Origin: an uncultured Anaerotruncus sp.
Lineage (GTDB): Bacteria > Bacillota > Clostridia > Oscillospirales > Ruminococcaceae
Reading direction: 5' to 3'
Assembly (NCBI GenBank): GCA_904398655.1
Contig: CAJFPF010000055.1
Span: forward strand, 1 to 64,000
Length of the DNA: 64,000 nt
The position numbers and the translations under genes were made by a program. Position 1 is the first letter of the stretch; each line of letters starts with the position of its first letter. Below, piece by piece: positions 51,878-60,524 of the stretch. A model generated the notes under the pieces. It was not told the DNA's origin and did not search any database. It was given only the letters and a program-made list of their open reading frames with translations.

Positions 51878-53221
51878 TTGTTATTTCAAATACCGGTGGA
51901 AGTTCAGGAAATTCTAAACTGCCTGGAACAGGCAGGCTATGAGGCCTATTTGGTAGGGGGCTGCATACGGGACTGCCTTATAGGGAAAGTTCCACAGGAT
52001 TGGGACATCACGACCTCGGCTCAACCGGAGCAGGTGATCTCTAGCTTTCCTCATACTATTGTTTTGCCCACAGGGTTACGCCACGGCACGGTGAGCGTTC
52101 GTCAGGGAGGAATGACCTGCGAAGTAACTAGCTACCGGACAGAATTTGGGGTGGCTGATGGGCGCCATCCCAGAGTGGTGCAGTTTGGCTGTTCGCTGGA
52201 AGAGGACTTAAAGCGAAGGGACTTTACAGTTAATGCGATGGCATATCATCCTCAAAAGGGACTGATCGATCTTTTTGGTGGGCAAAAGGATTTAGAGAAA
52301 CGCCTTATCCGTTGTGTGGGCGACCCAGACCTTCGCTTTCAAGAGGATGCTTTGAGAATTTTAAGGGCAATGCGGTTTGCTTCTGTCTATGGATTTTCCA
52401 TACAACGGGAGACGGCCTGTGCCATCCATCGAAATTATGCCCTGTTGGGTCGAATCTCTGTGGAGCGCGTATTAGAGGAATTTCGTCGCTTTTTAATAGG
52501 AAAAAACCCTTCGCAACTATTGAGGGAATTCTCTGATGTAACAGGGTTTCTTTTTCCGGAATTAGAGCCCTCCTTTGGTTTTGAACAGAAAAACCCCCAT
52601 CATTCACTGGACATTTGGGAACATACTTTAAAAGCGTTGGAGGATACGCCCCCAGACTATATCGTTCGAATGGCCGTGCTATTACATGATTCTGGAAAGC
52701 CAAATTGCTTTACAGAAGATCAGGCCGGCATAGGCCACTTTTATGGGCACAATAAATGCGGCAGTGAACTCGCTGAGTCCTGTTTAAAACGCCTGCGTTG
52801 CGATAAAGAGTCTATGGCTCAGATTATTTTGCTTGTCCGCTGGCATGATGCACCTTTGGAGACCCAGCGTCAACTGCTGAGAATGCTAAATCGATTGGGA
52901 GAGCCTTTGCTGCGGAAATTGTTATTGGTCAAGCGAGCGGACCTGCGTGCTCACGCTCCGGCGGATATCCCATTGGGGGAAGAACGACTGCGCCGCTCAG
53001 AACAACTGCTCAATCTGATTTTAACACAACATGTCTGTTTTTCTCTCCGGGATTTGGCGATAAATGGAGAAGATTTACTGCAATTAGGATTTTCCCAAGG
53101 CCCTCTGTTGGGCAGCTGCCTTAAGGGGCTGCTGGGAGAGGTATTGGAAGGCAGGCTTGAAAATCAAAAAGAGGTGCTTTTAGCTTGGGCCATCCAATTT
53201 TTGCAAAAGGCAGGGGGCTAG
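51878..53221 (+). CDS. cca: CCA tRNA nucleotidyltransferase with HD domain
   Basis: A 447-residue class II nucleotidyltransferase. YLVGGCIRDCLIGK and QDWDITTSA give the Gly-Gly/Arg-Asp motif and the catalytic Asp-x-Asp. RRDFTVNAMAYHP, EDALRILRAMRFAS and the later HD domain (VLLHDSGKP near residue 268) follow. It adds or repairs the CCA end of tRNAs. The start is TTG 51878 with AGGGGGGAG upstream, locked in a hairpin. The gene separates sigE from sigG, which are neighbours in most spore formers. Confidence 0.92.
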   Translation: MLFQIPVEVQEILNCLEQAGYEAYLVGGCIRDCLIGKVPQDWDITTSAQPEQVISSFPHTIVLPTGLRHGTVSVRQGGMTCEVTSYRTEFGVADGRHPRVVQFGCSLEEDLKRRDFTVNAMAYHPQKGLIDLFGGQKDLEKRLIRCVGDPDLRFQEDALRILRAMRFASVYGFSIQRETACAIHRNYALLGRISVERVLEEFRRFLIGKNPSQLLREFSDVTGFLFPELEPSFGFEQKNPHHSLDIWEHTLKALEDTPPDYIVRMAVLLHDSGKPNCFTEDQAGIGHFYGHNKCGSELAESCLKRLRCDKESMAQIILLVRWHDAPLETQRQLLRMLNRLGEPLLRKLLLVKRADLRAHAPADIPLGEERLRRSEQLLNLILTQHVCFSLRDLAINGEDLLQLGFSQGPLLGSCLKGLLGEVLEGRLENQKEVLLAWAIQFLQKAGG

Positions 53222-53243
53222 AAGGGCATTTTTGATAGCTGCA

Positions 53244-53690
53244 TTACTCCTCTCCAGCCTTTCTAACACTGAAACACCCATCTCCTCCCATTGAAGCCGT
53301 CAGTGCTTCAATGTGTTCCAAAGGGAATGGAGGCTGCGACAGTGGTTTCATAGCAATGGACATCAACTTTAAAGGATTATCATCTGCGGCAATTCGGTTG
53401 GAACTGAATGCGCCACACCTACGACAGCGGTGTATGATTGCCCACTCTCCGTTTTTTCTCACCCATACCCCGACTGGATCCATAATACCCCCACAATCTG
53501 CTTCCCGATCTCCAGGTTCAATATCCAAATGTAAGCTGGAAAGACAGTTTGGGCAGTGATTGCGATGATCGCTGCCTGCCCCCATCGAAACGACCAATCT
53601 CCCACATACTTTGCAAGTAAAGCTGTCGTTGCACGCATGGGTTTTGTAGTAGCCTTTTTCATATTGTTTTCTTTTATTTTCCCGATTCAT
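53244..53690 (-). CDS. RNHCP domain protein
   Basis: The 148-residue protein contains DHRNHCPNCL, the motif that names the RNHCP domain, plus CKVCGRLV and HRCRRCGAFSSNRI, giving several Cys pairs likely to bind zinc. Function is unknown. ATG 53690 is chosen; a TTG one codon upstream is in frame and slightly better spaced from GGAG. It lies 21 bases after the MarR gene on the same strand, and the two likely share a promoter. AT content is higher than in the neighbours. Confidence 0.85.
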   Translation of the reverse strand: MNRENKRKQYEKGYYKTHACNDSFTCKVCGRLVVSMGAGSDHRNHCPNCLSSLHLDIEPGDREADCGGIMDPVGVWVRKNGEWAIIHRCRRCGAFSSNRIAADDNPLKLMSIAMKPLSQPPFPLEHIEALTASMGGDGCFSVRKAGEE

Positions 53691-53711
53691 CAATATAGCA
53701 CTCCTATTAAG

Positions 53712-54143
53712 CTATTCCATTGTTTTCAAATATTTTTTTAGTGCATCTCGGTATTTTTCTGTAAGCCTTAAATACTCCTGTTGCTCAGCTTTGGTCCAAT
53801 CATTCCAAATTTGGTTTTCAATTTGAAACAGGGGATAAATTTTTTCAGCCGCATATGCTTTCCCCTTTTCAGTCAGATAAACAAGCGTGTTTCTTCCGAC
53901 ACCCGGTTCAAGATACACAATATTTTCTTTTTCCAACTTCCGAATGGCAGAGTTGATGGTTTGTCTGCTGATGCCTGTTAATTTGCTGATATCACTTTGC
54001 TGACAGACATCTCCCTTTTCACAGACTACATACAAAATATTTTGGATACTGTCTGACATCCCCATCTTTACGGCCGCTTCATGATATAGAGCATTGATTT
54101 CTCCAGCTAGGTGCGTATATTGTCTAGCAATTAAGTAGTGCAT
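53712..54143 (-). CDS. MarR family transcriptional regulator
   Basis: The 143-residue protein has a winged helix with recognition region QQSDISKLTGISRQTINSAIRKLE (residues about 50-73; SRQTINSAIRKLEKE) and the wing YLEPGVGRNTLVYLTEKG. MarR proteins are dimeric repressors released by small ligands or oxidants. AAGGAGATGCAAGT precedes ATG 54143. Two 12-base repeats, one inside its promoter, are candidate operators for self-control. The target besides itself is probably the RNHCP gene downstream. Confidence 0.9.
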   Translation of the reverse strand: MHYLIARQYTHLAGEINALYHEAAVKMGMSDSIQNILYVVCEKGDVCQQSDISKLTGISRQTINSAIRKLEKENIVYLEPGVGRNTLVYLTEKGKAYAAEKIYPLFQIENQIWNDWTKAEQQEYLRLTEKYRDALKKYLKTME

Positions 54144-54158
54144 ACTTGCATCTCCTTG

Positions 54159-54209
54159 TCCGATTTCGTATATTGAATTAAATTATATCCGATTTCGTAC
54201 AAATGTCAA
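54159..54209 (-). promoter_or_regulatory. Promoter and candidate MarR operators
   Basis: On the minus strand: TTGACA (54209-54204), a 16-base spacer and TATAAT (54187-54182). TACGAAATCGGA occurs at 54199-54188, filling the spacer, and again at 54170-54159 just past the start. Each copy holds an inverted CGA/TCG core, as in MarR sites. Confidence 0.78.
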
Positions 54210-54284
54210 CCCCCTTGCCTTAAAATTGAAGACAGGGGGGATCCATGGGTAGATTAGTAATGATTGCCATCCGTTGTAATTCCT

Positions 54285-54312
54285 GTATGGGCTGTAAGCT
54301 TTCTGCCCATAC
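54285..54312 (+). other. Hairpin upstream of sigG
   Basis: GTATGGGC at 54285-54292 pairs perfectly with GCCCATAC at 54305-54312 around 12 bases, 38 bases before the sigG start. No T-tract follows. I could not identify a sigma-F promoter with confidence in this gap. Confidence 0.5.
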
Positions 54313-54350
54313 TTCTGGTACAAGCAATTGAGCCAGAGGAGTTGGATGGC

Positions 54351-55124
54351 ATGTACACAAATAAGGTGGAAATTTGCGGGGTCAATACGTCCAAGCTGCC
54401 AGTTTTGAAAGAAAAAGAGAAAACTGAACTCCTTCAAAAAATCCGACAGGGGGACCGTCGGGCCAGGGAAAAGATGATCAATGGAAATTTAAGATTGGTG
54501 CTTTCGGTCATCCAAAAATTTACCAACCGGGGAGAAAATCTGGATGACCTCTTTCAAGTTGGTTGCATTGGCTTGATAAAGGCAATTGACAACTTTGACC
54601 CCAATCAAAATGTACGTTTTTCTACCTATGGAGTGCCAATGATTATTGGGGAAATTCGCCGCCATCTGCGGGATAACAATCCCATCCGTGTCAGCCGTTC
54701 TATGAGAGATACCGCATATAAGGCCATGCAGGCAAAGGAGGCTTTGACCAATCGGAACGCTCGAGAGCCCACCATCGATGAAATTGCCCAGGAAATGGGG
54801 ATGAAAAAGGAGGAGGTTGTGATGGCTCTGGAAGCGATTGTGGAGCCGATGTCCTTGTTTGAACCCGTTTATTCAGATGGAGGAGACACCATTTACGTCA
54901 TGGATCAGGTGGGAGACAGAGGAACCGAAGGGGATTGGATGGACGAATTGGCCATACGGGAAGCGATTAAAAATTTGGGAGAGCGGGAGAAAAAAATTCT
55001 TTCTTTGAGATTTTTTATTGGCAAAACGCAAATGGAAGTGGCGAAAGAGATCGGCATCTCCCAAGCACAAGTTTCCCGGCTGGAAAAGGGCGCCTTGGAT
55101 TGGATCAAAAAACACCTATCATAA
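54351..55124 (+). CDS. sigG: RNA polymerase sporulation sigma factor SigG
   Basis: The 257-residue sigma factor begins MYTNKVEICGVNTSKLPVL, nearly the Bacillus SigG opening. Region 2 (NLRLVLSVIQKFTNRGENLDDLFQVG), region 3 (RNAREPTIDEIAQEMGM) and region 4 (MEVAKEIGISQAQVSRLEKG) follow. It drives late forespore genes. AGAGGAG eight bases before ATG 54351 and the family N-terminus fix the start, although the frame is open for 29 more codons upstream. Confidence 0.96.
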   Translation: MYTNKVEICGVNTSKLPVLKEKEKTELLQKIRQGDRRAREKMINGNLRLVLSVIQKFTNRGENLDDLFQVGCIGLIKAIDNFDPNQNVRFSTYGVPMIIGEIRRHLRDNNPIRVSRSMRDTAYKAMQAKEALTNRNAREPTIDEIAQEMGMKKEEVVMALEAIVEPMSLFEPVYSDGGDTIYVMDQVGDRGTEGDWMDELAIREAIKNLGEREKKILSLRFFIGKTQMEVAKEIGISQAQVSRLEKGALDWIKKHLS

Positions 55125-55160
55125 AAAATAGAACCACTCGATCGAGTGGTTCTATTTTTT
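55123..55160. terminator. 38-base perfect palindrome, bidirectional terminator after sigG
   Basis: The sequence reads the same on both strands from 55123 to 55160, with AAAAAA and TTTTTT at its ends and GATC at the centre. It includes the last two bases of the sigG stop. Confidence 0.93.
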
Positions 55161-55169
55161 CTTTAGAAT

Positions 55170-56006
55170 TTAGAAAAAAGAGAGATTATGCAGGACCTCC
55201 ATTCCCTCCGTAAAACTGGTTTCATTTTGGGCCAGCAATAAGGAAATGACCAAGTGGTCCTCCGCCAAAAAAATGCTATATCCTTGGTAGATCGTGGTAT
55301 CTTCCAACGTTACCCCATCGGATGAAACCTCTAAGGTAATCTGGCTTTGGAGGAAGGCGACTTCGTTTCCGTCTACTGTGTAAGATTCAACAGAAGATGG
55401 TTCCATCCACCCTCCAAGGTTCTCATAAGTCTCCTGGGTCTGATGGGCCAGTTCCTCCAGGTAAGTGGAAGGCGTCATATCTTGGAGTGCCACTGCGGGT
55501 GCGATTTGTACCAAAATATTGGCCGGAGAATTTTGCCCGTCTTCCATCTCCTCTGCTGCGTCTTCAGAACTGGAGGAGGTCGTAAGATCTGAAGTTGTTG
55601 CATTTTCTGTCTGCAAAACAGGTGCTTCGACATAGAGCAGATAACCTAAAGAGCCTAGCTCTATGGATTGCTCTAATTCCTCTGTTGTTCCATAGGCAGC
55701 TTGCGCCTTTTCCAATTGGATTTCCAGTGCTTGATCGGCATCAAATAAATGCCATCCCTCTGGAAAAGTATAGGAGAATCCTAGCACCTCATTTTGATAG
55801 GTCTGTCCATCAATAGAACCAGCCTGTATCGGATCAAGGTCCTCCGGTAACTCAGAAGCTGGCTGAGAAGCAAAGGCCGAGTCTTCGATACTGGTAGAAG
55901 ACGACACCTCTTCCATTGAAATTGAAGAGGTCTCTACAGCCGATGATTGGCAGGATGTCAACATTAAGCAGATGGTCAATGGCAGGCATAGATAGGGTAG
56001 GCGCAT
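55170..56006 (-). CDS. Lipoprotein of unknown function with Ser/Thr-rich tether
   Basis: A 278-residue lipoprotein: signal peptide and lipobox LTSC near residue 19, a Ser/Glu-rich stretch, then a compact domain with YQNEVLGFSYTFPEGWHLF near residue 72. That fragment resembles the opening of PsbP/DUF1795-like domains seen in surface lipoproteins. A second low-complexity loop of Ser, Thr and Glu lies near residues 135-155. No enzymatic motif. ATG 56006 is chosen with GGGAGG six bases upstream. It follows the NSS symporter gene by 14 bases and is probably co-transcribed. Confidence 0.8.
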   Translation of the reverse strand: MRLPYLCLPLTICLMLTSCQSSAVETSSISMEEVSSSTSIEDSAFASQPASELPEDLDPIQAGSIDGQTYQNEVLGFSYTFPEGWHLFDADQALEIQLEKAQAAYGTTEELEQSIELGSLGYLLYVEAPVLQTENATTSDLTTSSSSEDAAEEMEDGQNSPANILVQIAPAVALQDMTPSTYLEELAHQTQETYENLGGWMEPSSVESYTVDGNEVAFLQSQITLEVSSDGVTLEDTTIYQGYSIFLAEDHLVISLLLAQNETSFTEGMEVLHNLSFF

Positions 56007-56020
56007 ATCTGTCCTCCCGT

Positions 56021-57418
56021 TCAATGGAATAGTGCCAACAGGCGATTGATAATTTGGAACTTGTCGTTATATCCCTGTAAAAAGATTCCCAGCACGATCA
56101 GGGGGAGCAGATAGGAGACATAGAAGCGGGCCCGGGCAGGAAATTTGATTCCATTTCCAGCATCCGCTTCCTGTAAAAACTGATTCCAGCCCCATCCATG
56201 TTTAGAGGTGCAAAATAGTAGATAGACCAGGGAGCCTAAGGGGAGAAGGTTGTTACTAACGATAAAGTCCTCCAGGTCTTGAATGGTCGTCCCGGCTCCC
56301 AAGGGCGCAAATCCACTCCAAAGATTGAACCCTAGGACACAGGGAAGGGAGAGTAGAATCACCAAAAAAATATTGATAAAAACTGTTTTTTGCCGCGACC
56401 ATCCCCAAATATCCATGCCAAAGGAAACGATATTTTCAAAAACGGCAATGACCGTGGAGAGGGCGGCAAAGGTCATGAATACGAAAAAGAGCGCTCCAAA
56501 AAAGCGACCAGCTGGCATTTCATTAAATACGTTGGGCAGCGTTACAAATACCAGGCTGGGACCTTGTCCGGGGGAGATCCCAAAAGAAGAACAAGCAGGG
56601 AATATTACCATTCCGGACATGAAAGCAACAAACGTATCCATTAACATAATATTGATGGTTTCTCCCGTAAGGGAACGGTCCCGGCTAATGTAGCTGCCAA
56701 AAATGGCCATAGAACCGATGCCAATGCTCAACGTAAAAAAGGATTGTCCCATTGCAGCAAAGACGACGGTAGAAAGCCCCTGTTCGCGAATTCGCTGGAA
56801 ATCAGGAACCAGATAGAATTTCAAACCTTCTGCCGCACCAGGTAGGGTCACTGCACGGATGACCAATACGACCATGGAGAGAAATAGACAGACCATCATA
56901 GCCTTTGTGATCTTTTCTACGCCGTTTTGTAGCCCCATGGCACAGATACCGAAGCCCACGAGTACCACTACTACCATCCAAAAGCCCATAAGCAGGGGTT
57001 GCGTAAGCATTTGATTGAATACTTCCCCCACCTGTTCCGGGTTTTTTCCCACAAATTCCCCACGGATCATCTTTACAAAGTAGATAAACATCCAGCCGCA
57101 AACGGTGGTGTAGAACATCATCAATAAATAATTTCCGGCAATGGCAGCATACTTGTGCAGATGCCATTTGGTGCCCTTGGGCTCCAATACATCGAAGGAG
57201 CGAGCAGCGCTTTTTTGGCTGGCCCGTCCTACCGAAAATTCCATCACCATAATGGGCAATCCCAGGATAATTAAAAAGAAGAGATAGATCAGTACAAAAG
57301 CTGCGCCGCCATACTGGCCAGTAATATAGGGAAAGCGCCAAACGTTACCTAAACCAATAGCACATCCTGCTGAAATTAAAAGAAACCCCATGCGTGAGGA
57401 AAATTTCTCTCTCTGCAA
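56021..57418 (-). CDS. Sodium-dependent neurotransmitter-type symporter (NSS/SNF family)
   Basis: The 465-residue membrane protein has the LeuT-fold signature at its start (GFLLISAGCAIGLGNVWRFPYITGQYGG) and about eleven to twelve hydrophobic segments. GLPIMVMEFSVGRASQ and SIGIGSMAIFGSYISRD are further NSS landmarks. Bacterial members import amino acids with Na+. Substrate unknown. The start is TTG 57418 with AGAGGTG upstream. It has a consensus promoter and a leader of about 90 bases. Confidence 0.92.
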   Translation of the reverse strand: MQREKFSSRMGFLLISAGCAIGLGNVWRFPYITGQYGGAAFVLIYLFFLIILGLPIMVMEFSVGRASQKSAARSFDVLEPKGTKWHLHKYAAIAGNYLLMMFYTTVCGWMFIYFVKMIRGEFVGKNPEQVGEVFNQMLTQPLLMGFWMVVVVLVGFGICAMGLQNGVEKITKAMMVCLFLSMVVLVIRAVTLPGAAEGLKFYLVPDFQRIREQGLSTVVFAAMGQSFFTLSIGIGSMAIFGSYISRDRSLTGETINIMLMDTFVAFMSGMVIFPACSSFGISPGQGPSLVFVTLPNVFNEMPAGRFFGALFFVFMTFAALSTVIAVFENIVSFGMDIWGWSRQKTVFINIFLVILLSLPCVLGFNLWSGFAPLGAGTTIQDLEDFIVSNNLLPLGSLVYLLFCTSKHGWGWNQFLQEADAGNGIKFPARARFYVSYLLPLIVLGIFLQGYNDKFQIINRLLALFH

Positions 57419-57513
57419 AATGAAACACCTCTTATCTTGTTTTTATCAAAATGTAATGCCTCTCAAAAACCTTGACAAAAACTTTTACACTTTAAATTCT
57501 TTGAACTTCTTTC

Positions 57514-57542
57514 ATCATACGGTATTTTATAGCAAAAGTCAA
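57514..57542 (-). promoter_or_regulatory. Promoter of the NSS symporter
   Basis: On the minus strand: TTGACT at 57542-57537 and TATGAT at 57519-57514 with a 17-base spacer. Confidence 0.72.
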
Positions 57543-57564
57543 TTGAACCGACTTGCTTGTGGGG

Positions 57565-57593
57565 TTGCTCCCGCTTCTCCTATTTGGTAAAAT
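57565..57593 (+). promoter_or_regulatory. Candidate promoter of the second GNAT gene
   Basis: TTGCTC at 57565-57570 and TAAAAT at 57588-57593 with a 17-base spacer. Confidence 0.55.
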
Positions 57594-57625
57594 ATCCTTT
57601 ATCACAGAAAGCGAGGGATGAAAAA

Positions 57626-58171
57626 ATGGTTTTAGAGACAGAGCGCCTATTGCTTCGCCCTTGGGAGGAAAGAGACGCAGCTGCATTGTTCCGTTATGCC
57701 CAAGACCCTCGTATTGGGCCAATTGCGGGTTGGCCGCCCCATACCAGTCTGGAGAATAGTTTGGAGATTATTAAAGGAGTCCTTTCGGAGCCAGAAACCT
57801 ACGCGGTGATACTGAAACAATCTGCAGAACCGGTTGGGAGTGTGGGGATTATGAGACGGGGAAAGGGATCTGCTCCCATGTCGGAGACAGAGGCGGAAAT
57901 TGGATACTGGATCGGTGTGCCCTATTGGGGACAGGGTTTGATTCCAGAGGCGGTCCGCCGACTGTTACAGAGATGCTTTATGGAATTGGGATGTACCGCC
58001 GTTTGGTGCGGCTATTACGATGGCAATGAGAAATCCCGGAGAGTACAGGAGAAATGCGGATTTCTTCATCATTCTAGCCAGACTTGTCGTTCGCCATTGG
58101 GGGATATGCGATTGGAGCACTTTACACGACTGACCAAAGAGCTGTGGGAAGAAGGGCTACACTCTGCATAA
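57626..58171 (+). CDS. GNAT family N-acetyltransferase
   Basis: The 181-residue protein begins MVLETERLLLRPWEERDAAA, the RimJ/RimL-type opening. It continues with EIGYWIGVPYWGQGLIPEAV (residues about 90-109), which holds the acetyl-CoA loop, and NEKSRRVQEKCGF. The substrate is unknown. GCGAGGG eight bases before ATG 57626 supports the start; the frame is open upstream. It is related in type to the enzyme at 275-838 but not closely. Confidence 0.88.
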   Translation: MVLETERLLLRPWEERDAAALFRYAQDPRIGPIAGWPPHTSLENSLEIIKGVLSEPETYAVILKQSAEPVGSVGIMRRGKGSAPMSETEAEIGYWIGVPYWGQGLIPEAVRRLLQRCFMELGCTAVWCGYYDGNEKSRRVQEKCGFLHHSSQTCRSPLGDMRLEHFTRLTKELWEEGLHSA

Positions 58172-58257
58172 AAGACCAGCCTCCGCCGCTTGTCCTCTAC
58201 TATTCTATACTTTTTCACAATATATTATAAATAATAGATATAGAGGGAGGGATGGCG

Positions 58258-58551
58258 ATGGTCTATGGCCTGGGAGAATTGAGAAAAAAGCCGGTCATCA
58301 ATGTACGGGATGGGTGCCATTTGGGCGTGGTTTCCGACCTAGAGTTCGATACGGATACCGCTCATGTAACCTGCCTTTTGGTGCGCGGAAAACTGCGTCT
58401 GTGGGGGATCTTAGGGAGACAGGAAGATTTGGAAATCCCCTGGGAACAGATTGAAGTTTTGGGGGAGGACGCCGTTCTGGTCAATTTTGAATCTGGGGAA
58501 CCCGAAACAAAACGTAAAGGACGATTTTCTTGGTTCCTATCAGAGGAATAA
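58258..58551 (+). CDS. ymxH: YlmC/YmxH family sporulation protein (PRC-barrel)
   Basis: A 97-residue PRC-barrel protein: LRKKPVINVRDGCHLGVVSDLEF with GRQEDLEIPWEQIEVLGEDAVLV. The YlmC/YmxH family is conserved in spore formers, but its role is not known. GAGGGAGGG lies seven bases before ATG 58258; an ATG two codons earlier is too close to it. The region before it is AT-rich with no promoter I could choose. Confidence 0.88.
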   Translation: MVYGLGELRKKPVINVRDGCHLGVVSDLEFDTDTAHVTCLLVRGKLRLWGILGRQEDLEIPWEQIEVLGEDAVLVNFESGEPETKRKGRFSWFLSEE

Positions 58552-58575
58552 TTCGGCATTTTTACCCGAATATGC

Positions 58576-58604
58576 TTGCAATCTTCGGGAGATTATGCTA
58601 GAAT
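58576..58604 (+). promoter_or_regulatory. Promoter of rpsB-tsf
   Basis: TTGCAA at 58576-58581 and TAGAAT at 58599-58604 with a 17-base spacer. The 130-base leader that follows contains a CCAGAA/TTCTGG hairpin at 58667-58680, a possible S2 control site. Confidence 0.72.
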
Positions 58605-58738
58605 ACAAAAGTTGGGGTACCCATACCTGACAAAACACACACCGTGCGACCGCTTTGTAGGTGTTCCAGAAACTTCTGGGATGGCAAAGTGGGAAGAACG
58701 TGGTGGAGGAATTTAAACCGAAAGTGAGGAATCAATTT

Positions 58739-59488
58739 ATGGGCGTCGTATCAATGAAGCAGTTGTTGGAAGCGGGTGTCCACTTTGGACATCAAACCCG
58801 GCGTTGGAACCCTAAAATGGCGCGGTATATTTTCACTGAGCGCAATGGTATCTATATCATTGACCTGCAGAAGACAGTGAAAAAGCTGGATGAGGCCTAT
58901 ATGTTTGTCCGGGATCTGGCGGCCAATGGCGGCAATCTGCTGTTTGTGGGCACCAAGAAGCAGGCTGGGGATTCTATCCGCGAGGAAGCGACCCGCGCTG
59001 GCGCTTATTATGTAAATGCCCGTTGGTTGGGCGGCATGCTCACCAACTTCAAAACCATCCGTCATCGGATTGACCGTTTGGAGCAACTGCACAAGATGCA
59101 GGAGGACGGTACCTTCGATCTGCTGCCCAAGAAAGAGGTCAGCAAGCTGAATTTGGAGATTGAGAAGTTGGAGAAATTCCTGGGCGGTATCAAAGAGATG
59201 AAAAAGCTGCCCTCTGCTCTGTTCATTGTGGATCCTCGTAAGGAGCGGATCGCTGTGGCTGAGGCCCGGAAATTGGGCATTCCCATTGTTGCAATTGTGG
59301 ATACCAACTGTGACCCGGATGAGATTGACTATGTGATCCCTGGCAATGATGACGCCATCCGCGCCGTGAAGCTGATCTCCGCCACGATGGCTGACGCTTT
59401 GATCGAAGGCCGGCAAGGCGATACCAGCATGGCTGAGGAAGAAGCTGCGGCTAAAGAGAACGAGACTGATGAGGCCGAGGCTCAGTAA
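58739..59488 (+). CDS. rpsB: 30S ribosomal protein S2
   Basis: A 249-residue protein with [46 protein letters not shown] and [17 protein letters not shown], all S2 landmarks. It ends in a Glu/Ala-rich tail. S2 is a late-assembling small-subunit protein that helps recruit S1. I chose ATG 58739, giving the usual five residues before MKQ; ATG 58754 is possible. First gene of the conserved rpsB-tsf-pyrH-frr-uppS-cdsA cluster. Confidence 0.97.
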   Translation: MGVVSMKQLLEAGVHFGHQTRRWNPKMARYIFTERNGIYIIDLQKTVKKLDEAYMFVRDLAANGGNLLFVGTKKQAGDSIREEATRAGAYYVNARWLGGMLTNFKTIRHRIDRLEQLHKMQEDGTFDLLPKKEVSKLNLEIEKLEKFLGGIKEMKKLPSALFIVDPRKERIAVAEARKLGIPIVAIVDTNCDPDEIDYVIPGNDDAIRAVKLISATMADALIEGRQGDTSMAEEEAAAKENETDEAEAQ

Positions 59489-59528
59489 TTCGATATTGCG
59501 GGACGTTTGAAAATAGGAGGTTGTACAG

Positions 59529-60449
59529 ATGGCATTTACTGCAAAAGATGTACAGGCGCTGCGGGAAAGAACCAACTGCGGCATGATGGATTGTAAAAAG
59601 GCGCTGACCCAGGCGGACGGCGATATGGAAAAGGCGGTTGAGATCCTGCGGGAAAAGGGCCTTGCTGCGGCTACCAAGAAGGCTGGCCGAATTGCCGCTG
59701 AGGGTGTGGTATTGGCAACTGTGGATCCTGACACCAAAGTGGGCGTAGTTATTGAGGTCAACTCTGAGACTGACTTTGTAGCAAAGAACGAGAGCTTCAT
59801 GGAATTTGTGAAGTCCTGCGCCAAGACGGTGGCTGCCAATAAGCCGGCGGATGTGGATGCGCTTCTGAAGCTGCCTGCGGTGGGCATGTCCATGACGATC
59901 GAAGAAGAGTTGCGGGACAAGATCCTAACCATTGGTGAAAATATGAAGATCCGCCGGTTTGCCTTTGCGGACGGCGTGGTGGAAACTTATGTTCATGGTG
60001 GCGGCCGGATTGGCGTTATGGTGGTCTTTGACACCGATGTGGCGGACAAAGAGGGCTTCTCCGCTTACGCGAAGGACATCGCCATGCAGATCGCGGCGAT
60101 CAACCCCAGCTATCTGGATGAGGATTCCGTCCCTGCTGAAGTGATTGCCCATGAGAAAGAGATTCTCAAGGCTCAGATCGCCAACGATGAGAAGCTGAAG
60201 AATAAACCGGCTCAGATTATTGAGAAGATGGTGGACGGCCGGATTGGCAAGTACTATAAAGAGAACTGTCTGCTGGATCAGCCGTTTGTAAAGAATGGCG
60301 ATCAGACTGTCCGTCAGTATACGGAAGAGACTGCCAAGGCTCTGGGCGGCTCCATCAAGATCAAGAGCTTTGTCCGGTTTGAGAAGGGCGAAGGGCTGGA
60401 AAAACGCGAGGAAAATTTCGCGGAAGAAATTGCCAAAATGGTAAAATAA
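59529..60449 (+). CDS. tsf: Elongation factor Ts
   Basis: The 306-residue factor begins with the TS-N domain (DVQALRERTNCGMMDCKKAL) and contains EVNSETDFVAKNESF, the stretch that contacts EF-Tu with the Thr-Asp-Phe-Val motif, then HVHGGGRIG-like VHGGGRIGVMVVFD. It exchanges GDP for GTP on EF-Tu. ATAGGAGG precedes ATG 59529. A terminator follows, so pyrH is not simply read through. Confidence 0.98.
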   Translation: MAFTAKDVQALRERTNCGMMDCKKALTQADGDMEKAVEILREKGLAAATKKAGRIAAEGVVLATVDPDTKVGVVIEVNSETDFVAKNESFMEFVKSCAKTVAANKPADVDALLKLPAVGMSMTIEEELRDKILTIGENMKIRRFAFADGVVETYVHGGGRIGVMVVFDTDVADKEGFSAYAKDIAMQIAAINPSYLDEDSVPAEVIAHEKEILKAQIANDEKLKNKPAQIIEKMVDGRIGKYYKENCLLDQPFVKNGDQTVRQYTEETAKALGGSIKIKSFVRFEKGEGLEKREENFAEEIAKMVK

Positions 60450-60460
60450 TGACCTGTTTC

Positions 60461-60493
60461 AAAAGAGCTGCTGGATTTTCCAGCGGCTCTTTT
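60461..60493 (+). terminator. Rho-independent terminator of rpsB-tsf
   Basis: AAAAGAGCTGCTGG and CCAGCGGCTCTTTT pair with one G-T wobble around ATTTT. Confidence 0.92.
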
Positions 60494-60524
60494 GTCACAT
60501 ATGGAGAAGTTGGAGGATCAGTTT

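Noticed and set aside
58751..59932. Minus-strand frame of 393 codons over rpsB and tsf
   Set aside because: A shadow of two unmistakable ribosomal and elongation-factor genes.
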